Source: CAYZDV01 sp964477275
Lineage (GTDB): Bacteria > Acidobacteriota > Aminicenantia > Aminicenantales > Aminicenantaceae
Direction of reading: 5' to 3'
Assembly: GCA_964477275.1 (NCBI GenBank)
Contig: CAYZDV010000131.1
Location: 1-5,364, forward strand
DNA length: 5,364 nt
In this document: piece after piece, positions 1-5,364 of the stretch
How positions within the stretch are numbered: the first letter of the stretch is position 1
How the letters are laid out: the number at the start of each line of letters is the position of its first letter
Made by a program: the position numbers and the translations under genes
Notes under the pieces: model-generated
What the model saw: the letters and a program-made list of their open reading frames with translations, nothing else
The model's database searches: none
Told to the model about the DNA's origin: nothing

Positions 1-1
1 A

Positions 2-79
2 AAAGTTGTTGAGAATGGCGGAGAGAAGAACCGGATGCTGATGGTGAAAGGCCGATATCAGGAGGATGTCCTGGCCTGA
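2..79 (+). CDS. 3' end of an upstream gene (partial, unidentified)
   Basis: One forward frame is open from the window edge for 25 codons and ends in TGA at 77-79; its last residues read LMVKGRYQEDVLA. The other two forward frames stop earlier (TGA at 10-12 in one, a TGA near base 39 in the other). The mix of charged and hydrophobic residues and the codon choice look like ordinary protein, but 25 codons is too little to name a family. It points the same way as the operon downstream and ends about 83 bases before the -35 box, so it is probably a separate upstream transcription unit. It could also be chance open frame in non-coding DNA. Confidence 0.33.
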   Translation, partial: KVVENGGEKNRMLMVKGRYQEDVLA

Positions 80-160
80 AGAATGTCTGAAAGAGAGTGG
101 TCTGAGCGGTTTTTGAATGTCGGAATATTTTTCATGAGCGTGAAGGAATTTTTGTCTAAA

Positions 161-180
161 CTTGACAAACGTTTGTTTAA
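161..180. promoter_or_regulatory. Palindromic operator overlapping the -35 box
   Basis: Bases 165-176, ACAAACGTTTGT, form a perfect 12-base palindrome. Extended to 161-180 it stays symmetric at 7 of 10 pairs. It covers the 3' half of the -35 hexamer and the first half of the promoter spacer, a classic site for repression by blocking RNA polymerase. A TetR-family regulator is encoded in the same operon, and such proteins bind short palindromes as dimers, so autoregulation is the natural inference. The CAAAC/GTTTG half-sites recall the fatty-acid-responsive TetR protein PsrA, whose described site has a short spacer that is absent here. That resemblance is only suggestive. Confidence 0.6.
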
Positions 181-190
181 TTTTTATGCT
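162..190 (+). promoter_or_regulatory. Sigma-70-type promoter for the four-gene operon
   Basis: A perfect -35 hexamer TTGACA (162-167) is followed by a 17-base spacer and TATGCT (185-190), which matches TATAAT at four of six positions. Transcription would start near 197, giving a leader of about 45 bases before the first gene. The DNA just upstream (about 122-160) is AT-rich with T-runs, as in UP-like elements. This is the only good promoter I see before the first gene. The downstream genes have gaps of 13, -4 and 31 bases and probably depend on it. Confidence 0.75.
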
Positions 191-199
191 GGATTTCGA

Positions 200-225
200 C
201 GGACAAGCAATTGATGAATTGTCCG
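200..225 (+). promoter_or_regulatory. Dyad / stem-loop in the 5' leader
   Basis: CGGACAA (200-206) pairs perfectly with TTGTCCG (219-225) around a 12-base loop. An alternative fold pairs CAATT (208-212) with AATTG (217-221), extended by CGGA/TCCG with a four-base bulge. The element starts a few bases after the predicted transcription start and ends five bases before the AGGAG ribosome site. It could protect the 5' end of the mRNA, affect translation of the first gene, or be a second protein-binding site. There is no U-tract, so it is not a terminator. Function is inferred only from position. Confidence 0.4.
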
Positions 226-230
226 CATCG

Positions 231-235
231 AGGAG
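231..235 (+). promoter_or_regulatory. Ribosome binding site that decides the first start codon
   Basis: AGGAG lies 3 bases before an ATG at 239 and 6 bases before a second, adjacent ATG at 242. The 6-base spacing is nearer the norm and matches the spacing in front of the TetR gene, so 242 is preferred. The two starts differ by a single methionine. Confidence 0.6.
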
Positions 236-241
236 AGAATG

Positions 242-1570
242 ATGAAGGTCAGGCGGTTGAATCTTCTGCTTGCCCTCTTTTTATGCTCGGCGCTGCCCGC
301 CCTCAGCCTGTTTGAGGACGGCCAGGCGAGTCTGGAGAAAGACAACGCCTGCGAGCTCAACGGCTATCTCCGCAGCAGCCTTTATTTGGGCAAGGTTCCG
401 GAGAGAAACCTGGCGGATATCAAGAGCGGATACGGGGAATTCTCGCTCAAGCTCAGGGCCAGTAAACCAGGCTTCGGCGATGCCCATGCAGAAGTCCGCT
501 TCAGACGGGGGATGGAATTCGACGCCTCCCTCTCCGAGTTCAATCTCCGTGAAGCCTATGTCAACGCCTATATCGGCCCCCTCGATTTCAGGGTCGGTCA
601 CCAGATTGTCGTCTGGGGACGGGCAGACGGGATCAATCCCACCGACAACATCACTCCTAAAAACATGCTGGCCCGCTCTCCTGTCGAGGACGACAGAAGG
701 GGAGCCAACTTTCTCCTCCGTTCCTTCCTCCACCTGCATCCCCTGCGTCTTGAGCTCATCTGGGTGCCCTTTTTCAAGTCCTCGGTCATTCCGACCAGCC
801 TCTTCCCCTTTCCCCCTGGCCTGACTCTGGATGAGCCGGTTTACCCTGGGGCCAGGATCAAAAACGGGGCGGCGGCGGCCAGGCTTAACCTGGAGCTCCC
901 TTCATTTGACGGTTCACTTTCCTATTTCAACGGACATTTTCCCTTTCCAGGTCTCAACTACCGGATTGGTGAGCCGGCTTTCCCCTCTCCCTCGGTCAGC
1001 ATTTTTCCCCAATCTTACAGAATCCATGTCTTCGGCGCTGATTTTTCGACGACCATCGCCGGCTCCTTCGGAATCAGAGGGGAAGTCGCTTACAAAAAGC
1101 CTCATAAGGATTACCGCAGCTTTATTTATATTCCCAATCCCGAGCTCCACTATGTGCTTGGCCTGGACAGGGAATTCCCCGGAAATTTCAGCATCATCCT
1201 TCAGTATATCGGGCGTTTTGTCTTCGATTATTATCCCCTCGCACAGCCCCTCGACCCTATGGCCTGGACGGTCTATGAGATCGCCCTAAAGAACAGGCTT
1301 CTCGCCTTCCAGCAGTATGAAGTCAGTCATTCGCTCTCCAGCCGTCTCGGCTGGAACCTGCTCAACGAAACTCTCAACCTGGAGCTTGTCTGGATGGCCA
1401 ATTTCACCTCCAGGGAGAACCTGTTCAGGCCCAGGCTGGCTTACGACATCACCGATGCTCTGACCTTCACTGTGGGCGGCGAGGCCTATTTCGGCCCGCA
1501 CGACACCCTTTTCGGTCTCATCGATAGCCATCTCAGTTCTGTCTTTGCCGAGTTGAGGATATCCTTCTGA
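242..1570 (+). CDS. Outer-membrane beta-barrel protein of an RND export cassette (DUF1302-like)
   Basis: A protein of 442 residues (443 if the ATG at 239 is used). Residues 1-22 form a signal peptide: KVRR, then a leucine-rich core ending ALPALS, with likely cleavage near residue 22. Cys15 lies inside the hydrophobic core and no good lipobox is seen, so it is probably not a lipoprotein. The mature part alternates polar and hydrophobic residues, is rich in aromatics, and ends in ELRISF, the C-terminal phenylalanine expected of a BAM-assembled barrel. The strongest motif is GHQIVVWGRADGINPTDN (about 119-136), followed by RSPVEDDRRGAN. A G(R/H)Q-x-WG pattern followed by a (D)GINP-type stretch occurs in DUF1302-like barrels, but assignment to that family is tentative. 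As first gene of the operon it is the likely outer-membrane partner of the exporter, acting as receptor, channel or lipid acceptor. Substrate unknown. Confidence 0.82.
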   Translation: MKVRRLNLLLALFLCSALPALSLFEDGQASLEKDNACELNGYLRSSLYLGKVPERNLADIKSGYGEFSLKLRASKPGFGDAHAEVRFRRGMEFDASLSEFNLREAYVNAYIGPLDFRVGHQIVVWGRADGINPTDNITPKNMLARSPVEDDRRGANFLLRSFLHLHPLRLELIWVPFFKSSVIPTSLFPFPPGLTLDEPVYPGARIKNGAAAARLNLELPSFDGSLSYFNGHFPFPGLNYRIGEPAFPSPSVSIFPQSYRIHVFGADFSTTIAGSFGIRGEVAYKKPHKDYRSFIYIPNPELHYVLGLDREFPGNFSIILQYIGRFVFDYYPLAQPLDPMAWTVYEIALKNRLLAFQQYEVSHSLSSRLGWNLLNETLNLELVWMANFTSRENLFRPRLAYDITDALTFTVGGEAYFGPHDTLFGLIDSHLSSVFAELRISF

Positions 1571-1583
1571 AAAGGAGCGAACA

Positions 1584-2225
1584 ATGCCGGAAACCACAGC
1601 CCCTGAACCGAAGCAGCGAATATTGAATGCGGCCGTCTCTCTTTTTGCCCAGAAGGGCTTTGCGGCCGTCGGCGTGCGGGAGGTTGCCAGAGAGGCTGGC
1701 GTCAACATTGCCATGATCTCCTATTATTTTGAGGGAAAAGTGGGAATCCTGAGGGCCATTCTCGAGGAGTTCTTCGACCGCTACCAGCACGTTCTCAGCC
1801 AGATCGACTTTGAAGCCGCGACAGTCGAAGACAGGGTGAGCGTCATGATCCGGAACCTGGTGGATTTCGCCCGGGAGAACACCGAACTGGCCATCGTCGC
1901 TTACAACGAGCTTCCCCTCGATATTCCTGAGCTGGCTGAGCTCAAGGCCGAGAAGATCAGGGCGTTGATCAGAATCATGAGCGGGCTCATCAAGAGATTC
2001 GGGCTGGACCCCGGGGACACACGCCTTCTGGGCATGGTCGGGCCCGGCCTGATCTCCATGATTTTCATGAATTTCCGGATCAAGCCGATCCTGATGAATG
2101 TTTTCGAGGTCAAATTCGACGACGCCTACTACAGTGCCTTTGCCGAAACTATTGCCACCCTGTTTTTGAGCGGGATCAGGGGTGTGGCTGCCCGAAGAGA
2201 GCTGCAGGGAAGGATAACCACATGA
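1584..2225 (+). CDS. TetR/AcrR-family transcriptional regulator
   Basis: 213 residues, a normal length for the family. The N-terminal helix-turn-helix domain spans about residues 9-55: QRILNAAVSLFAQKGF, then VREVAREAGV, then the recognition region NIAMISYYFEGK, the usual site of the conserved Y-Y/H-F-x-x-K pattern. Residues 56-213 form the all-helical ligand-binding and dimerisation domain, which is variable in this family and does not reveal the ligand. AAAGGAG at 1571-1577 gives a 6-base spacing to the ATG. It follows the barrel gene by 13 bases, and its stop overlaps the start of the exporter gene, so it is cotranscribed with the genes it probably controls. The palindrome at 165-176 is the best candidate operator. 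Expected role: ligand-released repressor of its own operon. Confidence 0.93.
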   Translation: MPETTAPEPKQRILNAAVSLFAQKGFAAVGVREVAREAGVNIAMISYYFEGKVGILRAILEEFFDRYQHVLSQIDFEAATVEDRVSVMIRNLVDFARENTELAIVAYNELPLDIPELAELKAEKIRALIRIMSGLIKRFGLDPGDTRLLGMVGPGLISMIFMNFRIKPILMNVFEVKFDDAYYSAFAETIATLFLSGIRGVAARRELQGRITT

Positions 2226-4495
2226 CAGCGCTGGCCGAGACTATCGTCAGGTTTCGCTGGTTGATCATTCTTTTTTTCATGGCGGTCGCCGTGTTTTGCG
2301 GACTTCAGATTCCCCGGGCAATGATCGACACCGAGCTGAAGCACATGCTGCCCGAGGACCTGGAGTCCAGGCTGAACACCGAGCGGATCGACGAGCTCTT
2401 CGGCGGGACAGAAATGCTGATGGTGCTTCTCAAGACGGACGACGTGCTCAACCCTGAGACGCTCCGGCGCATCGAGGCGATTTCCCTCCGGATGAAGAGA
2501 ATCGACGGAGTGGACAAGGTGCTTTCGCTCTTTGAGTTGAAGAGCATCAGGGGAGAAGAGGGGGCCCTGGTGGTGCATCCCGCGGTTGAATCCATCCCCG
2601 GAACAGAAGAAGAGAGAGAGGCGCTGAGAAGAGAGCTCAGGGACAACGACCTGGTCTTCGGCAGCGTGGTATCCGAGGATTTCACCCTGAGTGCCGTCAT
2701 TGCTCTGCTCAAGACCGATGTGGATGACCGACATGTGGTGGGAGAAGTGAGAAAGATTCTGGAGGAGAACCCGGGAAAAGAAGAAGTCGGTCTCGGAGGC
2801 CTGCCCAACACCAGGCTGGAGCTGACAAGGAGCATCCAGAGCGATTTCCGGCGCCTGCTGCCCATCGCGCTGCTGGTCATGTTCATCTTCCTTTTTGTCT
2901 GTTTCAGGCAGATGCGCGGCGTTCTGCTGCCTTTTTCGGTTGTGGTCATGTCCATCATGGTCTCCATGGGACTCATTCCTCTTTTCGGATGGAAAATCCA
3001 GGTCATCACCGTCATCCTTCCCGTGTTCATCATTGCTGTGGCCAACGACTACGGCATCCATCTGATCGCCAAATACCAGGAATTGAATACAGAAGGAAAT
3101 CCCAGCTCTGAAAAAGAGCTGGCCCGGTCGATCTTCCAGAGCCTCAGCCTTCCTGTTCTGCTGACCGGCTTGACCACCATCGCGGGTTTGCTCTGCCTGC
3201 TCGGCCATATCATCAGGCCGGCCCGCGAGCTGGGCATCCTGGCTTCGGCCGGGGCCGTGTTCGCGCTGGCCGCCAGCCTGTTTTACATTCCCGCTGTCAT
3301 CTCCCTTCTTCCCAAAGCGAAGCCCGTCATCCGGGCCAGTAACAAGAGAAAGAAAAAACCCCCGCTCGAGCGCACGCTTCATTTCTTCGGGAATTTTATC
3401 TCGCGAAAGCCAGGGCTCATGGTTTCGGCCGCGCTGGCCTCCGCCGCCCTTCTTTCCATCGGAATATTCTTTGTCCGGGTGGATTCTGACCCGAATCGCT
3501 ATTATGCCGAAGATCACCCTCTTGTCCGCACAGCACGCCTGATCAATGACCATCTGGGCGGTGCTCAGAGTGTGGCCATAGTCGTCGAAGGCGACATCAA
3601 GGACCCCGGGCTGATGAAAAAGATCGACCGCCTGGAGAGAATGATCGGAGAATTTCCCCAGGTCGGACATACCAATTCCATCGCCCGGGTTGTGCGGATG
3701 ATGAGCCGGGCTTTGATGGATGAGGACGAACAATGGCATGACGCCATTCCCGACACCCGGGAGGCAATCGCCCAGTATTTCGAGCTCTACTCCATGAGCG
3801 GCGACCCGGAAGATTTCGAAAAGATGGTCGATTTTCCTTACCGGAACGCCCTGCTCACAGCGCGCATCAACACCGCCAGCACCCCCCAGCTGGGTGTGGT
3901 CAGAAAACAGTTGCAGGAAATCGTCAGGGGCGATGAGGACGTCAGGATGCTCGGCGGTTTCGCCTTGATTCTTTTCGACATCTCTCGCCTGGTGGTCAAG
4001 GGGCAGATGATCTCTCTCGGTCTGGCCATTGCCATCATCGGGATTCTGATCATGTTCCTTTTCCGCTCGGTGACTGCCGGGCTGATTTCAGCGGTCCCTC
4101 TCGGTCTGGCGGTGATCGTTCTCTTTGGACTGATGGGTGTCTTCCGCATCGAGTTGAACATGGCCACGGCCATGCTTTCCTCGATCATGATCGGGGTGGG
4201 GGTGGACTACACGATTCATTTCCTGTGGAGATACAGGGGAGAAAGGCGTGAAGGGCTGATGGCTCAGGAGGCGGTGAAAAAGACGCTGACCACCACGGGA
4301 AGGGGGGTTGTGTTCAACGCGTTCTCGGTCATGGTCGGTTTTGTTTTCCTCTGCACTTCGGGTTTTCTGCCCGTCCGCTTTTTCGGGTTCCTGATCGTGG
4401 TTTCTATATTTTCCTGTCTGGTGGGCGCGATGGTTTTCATTCCCTCTCTCTGCCTGGTTTTAAAACCGAGATTTCTCGAGCCGAAAACACGATGA
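2222..4495 (+). CDS. RND-superfamily (MMPL/HpnN-like) inner-membrane exporter
   Basis: 757 residues with the two-repeat RND plan. TM1 is at about 13-30, followed by a periplasmic domain to about 210. TM2-TM6 run from about 212 to 364, then a basic cytoplasmic linker (KRKKKPP, 375-381). TM7 is at about 399-418, then a second periplasmic domain to about 592, and TM8-TM12 to about 748. TM4 carries NDYGIH (275-280), and its counterpart in the second half is VDYTIH (661-666); Asp276 and Asp662 are the likely proton-relay residues. The length suits the HpnN/MMPL group (roughly 750-900) rather than drug-efflux HAE1 pumps (over 1000), whose periplasmic docking domains are larger. No adaptor or TolC gene is nearby. 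AAGGA (2210-2214) lies 7 bases before the ATG, and the ATGA overlap with the TetR gene suggests translational coupling. Probably exports a hydrophobic or lipid molecule, driven by the proton gradient; substrate not determinable. Confidence 0.9.
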   Translation: MTALAETIVRFRWLIILFFMAVAVFCGLQIPRAMIDTELKHMLPEDLESRLNTERIDELFGGTEMLMVLLKTDDVLNPETLRRIEAISLRMKRIDGVDKVLSLFELKSIRGEEGALVVHPAVESIPGTEEEREALRRELRDNDLVFGSVVSEDFTLSAVIALLKTDVDDRHVVGEVRKILEENPGKEEVGLGGLPNTRLELTRSIQSDFRRLLPIALLVMFIFLFVCFRQMRGVLLPFSVVVMSIMVSMGLIPLFGWKIQVITVILPVFIIAVANDYGIHLIAKYQELNTEGNPSSEKELARSIFQSLSLPVLLTGLTTIAGLLCLLGHIIRPARELGILASAGAVFALAASLFYIPAVISLLPKAKPVIRASNKRKKKPPLERTLHFFGNFISRKPGLMVSAALASAALLSIGIFFVRVDSDPNRYYAEDHPLVRTARLINDHLGGAQSVAIVVEGDIKDPGLMKKIDRLERMIGEFPQVGHTNSIARVVRMMSRALMDEDEQWHDAIPDTREAIAQYFELYSMSGDPEDFEKMVDFPYRNALLTARINTASTPQLGVVRKQLQEIVRGDEDVRMLGGFALILFDISRLVVKGQMISLGLAIAIIGILIMFLFRSVTAGLISAVPLGLAVIVLFGLMGVFRIELNMATAMLSSIMIGVGVDYTIHFLWRYRGERREGLMAQEAVKKTLTTTGRGVVFNAFSVMVGFVFLCTSGFLPVRFFGFLIVVSIFSCLVGAMVFIPSLCLVLKPRFLEPKTR

Positions 4496-4513
4496 TCGCC
4501 GTGATTTTTTGCC

Positions 4514-4520
4514 AAAGGAG
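4514..4520 (+). promoter_or_regulatory. Ribosome binding site fixing the start of the LolA-like gene
   Basis: AAAGGAG at 4514-4520 lies 6 bases before the ATG at 4527. A longer reading from TTG at 4509 would place this site inside the coding region and has no Shine-Dalgarno sequence of its own, so the ATG is chosen. Confidence 0.75.
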
Positions 4521-4526
4521 AAAACG

Positions 4527-5327
4527 ATGAGAAATGTCAAAATTTTCCCAACGTTCGTCGCTCTGATCTTTTTCTTGCCCTGGCCTTCTTCGCCAGAGGA
4601 GCTCACCGCCAGAGAGATCATGGAGAGAGCCTTTGAAGTGACCAGGCTGGCCGGCTCAGAAGGGGTCTCCACCCTGACCATCATTGACAGCCAGGGAAGA
4701 GAGCGGGTGCGGCAGATCGCCATGGTCACCAAGCTCTCCGACAACGGTCAGACCGAAAAACGGCTTCTCCGCTTCCTGGCACCCGCAGACGTGAAGGGAA
4801 CAGGGCTTCTCGTCTATGACTACGAGGACAGGGATGATGACCTGTGGCTGTTCATGCCCGCCCTGAGGAAGACGAGGAGGATTGTCTCCACCGAGAGGGC
4901 GAAGAGCTTCATGGGCTCTGAGTTTTCCTATGCGGACATGGCTCCTCCCATCCTGGATGAATTCATCTACAGAATTCTGGGAGAAAAGGAAACGGCTGGC
5001 ACGCTCTGCTGGGAAGTCGAGATGGTTCCTGTGAATAATAAAGTGGCCGATGAGAACGGCTTTTCGAAAAGGATCGCTTTGATCGCCAAAAAAGACTTTG
5101 TGGTCAGAGGAGCGGTCTACTACGACCTTGACGGCGAACTCCACAAAGAGCTGGAGGTCAAGGAAGTCAAGGAAGTGGACCCGGCGAACCACCGTTACAG
5201 GCCCATGCACATGGTCATGGTCAACAGGCAGAACGGGAGAAAGTCCATCCTCAAGGTGGAGCAGATCCAGTTCAACTCCGAGGTCAAGGACGAATATTTC
5301 ACCATCCGGTACCTGGAAAGGTTCTGA
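4527..5327 (+). CDS. LolA-like periplasmic protein (outer membrane lipoprotein-sorting family)
   Basis: 266 residues from the ATG. Residues 1 to about 23 are a signal peptide (MRNVK, then a hydrophobic stretch ending LPWPSSP) without a lipobox cysteine, so a soluble periplasmic protein is expected. The mature part is mostly predicted beta-strand. It carries the signature of the LolA-like family annotated as outer membrane lipoprotein-sorting protein (COG2834/PF17131 type): VKGTGLLVYDYE (89-100), DDLWLFMPALRKTRRI (104-119) and SFMGSEFSYADM (127-138). The family fold is a half-barrel with a greasy cavity, which suits carrying acyl chains or other hydrophobic cargo between membranes. True LolA works with LolCDE and LolB, which are absent here, so this is more likely the dedicated carrier for the upstream RND exporter, 31 bases away. 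Cargo is unknown; the name lipoprotein-sorting is by homology only. Confidence 0.88.
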   Translation: MRNVKIFPTFVALIFFLPWPSSPEELTAREIMERAFEVTRLAGSEGVSTLTIIDSQGRERVRQIAMVTKLSDNGQTEKRLLRFLAPADVKGTGLLVYDYEDRDDDLWLFMPALRKTRRIVSTERAKSFMGSEFSYADMAPPILDEFIYRILGEKETAGTLCWEVEMVPVNNKVADENGFSKRIALIAKKDFVVRGAVYYDLDGELHKELEVKEVKEVDPANHRYRPMHMVMVNRQNGRKSILKVEQIQFNSEVKDEYFTIRYLERF

Positions 5328-5364
5328 ACAGGCCGTTCTCCGCTGAGGTAATACAAACGCAATA
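5328..5364. other. Downstream tail with no recognised feature
   Basis: The 37 bases after the LolA-like stop contain only a weak GAAC/GTTC pairing (stem of four) and no U-run, so no intrinsic terminator is visible. There is no start codon with a ribosome site. The operon could run on past the window edge. Confidence 0.5.

Noticed and set aside
59..79. CAGGA/TCCTG and TCAGG/CCTGA pairings at the end of the upstream gene, as a possible terminator
   Set aside because: The stems are five bases, compete with each other, and have no T-run after them.
270..1289. Overlapping plus-strand open frames (270-824 and 831-1289) inside the barrel gene
   Set aside because: They are Ser/Pro/Arg-rich out-of-frame readings of the barrel gene with no signal peptide, motif or ribosome site. 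The barrel frame explains the region completely.
2129..3739. Long open frame on the minus strand (536 codons) antisense to the RND and TetR genes
   Set aside because: It mirrors the codon bias of the plus-strand exporter gene. The product is full of His, Asp, Gln and Gly in low-complexity runs, has no family motif, and has no ribosome site of note.
4456..4467. Perfect palindrome GGTTTTAAAACC
   Set aside because: It is inside the coding frame of the exporter (LVLKP) with no promoter next to it, and it shares no sequence with the 165-176 palindrome. Probably chance.
4488..4510. CACG/CGTG hairpin followed by six Ts between the exporter and LolA-like genes
   Set aside because: A four-base stem with an eight-base loop is too weak for an intrinsic terminator, and the next gene follows at once with a good ribosome site. 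At most a slight attenuator.
4509..4526. TTG start at 4509 extending the LolA-like protein by six residues
   Set aside because: It lies in a T-run without a Shine-Dalgarno sequence. The AAAGGAG at 4514-4520 is placed for the ATG at 4527, and the signal peptide begins naturally there.
5157..5174. Tandem 9-base repeat GTCAAGGAA x2
   Set aside because: It encodes VKEVKE in a predicted beta-strand of the LolA-like protein. Two copies are within normal coding coincidence.

Overview
The window reads as one compact, single-strand gene cassette from a diderm (Gram-negative-type) bacterium. The evidence is an outer-membrane beta-barrel ending in phenylalanine, a LolA-like periplasmic protein with a signal peptide, and an RND-type inner-membrane exporter. 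Coding DNA is moderately GC-rich with good AGGAG-type ribosome sites. I cannot fix the phylum from sequence alone; Desulfobacterota, Spirochaetota or an Aminicenantes-like lineage would all be compatible, and this is a guess.

Layout: bases 1-79 probably carry the last 25 codons of an upstream gene. Bases 80-241 are the control region. It has a near-consensus sigma-70 promoter (TTGACA, 17-base spacer, TATGCT), a perfect 12-base palindrome overlapping its -35 box, and a second dyad in the predicted leader just before the ribosome site. Four co-directional genes follow with almost no spacing: an outer-membrane beta-barrel protein (242-1570), a TetR-family repressor (1584-2225), a two-repeat RND/MMPL exporter (2222-4495, overlapping the repressor gene by ATGA) and a LolA-like periplasmic carrier (4527-5327). 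The last 37 bases hold no recognisable gene or terminator, so the operon may continue.

Working model (inference): the RND protein takes a hydrophobic, probably lipid-like, molecule from the inner membrane. The LolA-fold protein carries it across the periplasm, and the beta-barrel receives or exports it at the outer membrane. The TetR protein probably senses that molecule or a relative and represses the promoter through the palindrome at the -35 box. No membrane-fusion adaptor or TolC-like gene is present, which separates this from drug-efflux RND operons and brings it closer to HpnN/MmpL-type lipid exporters. The substrate cannot be read from the sequence.
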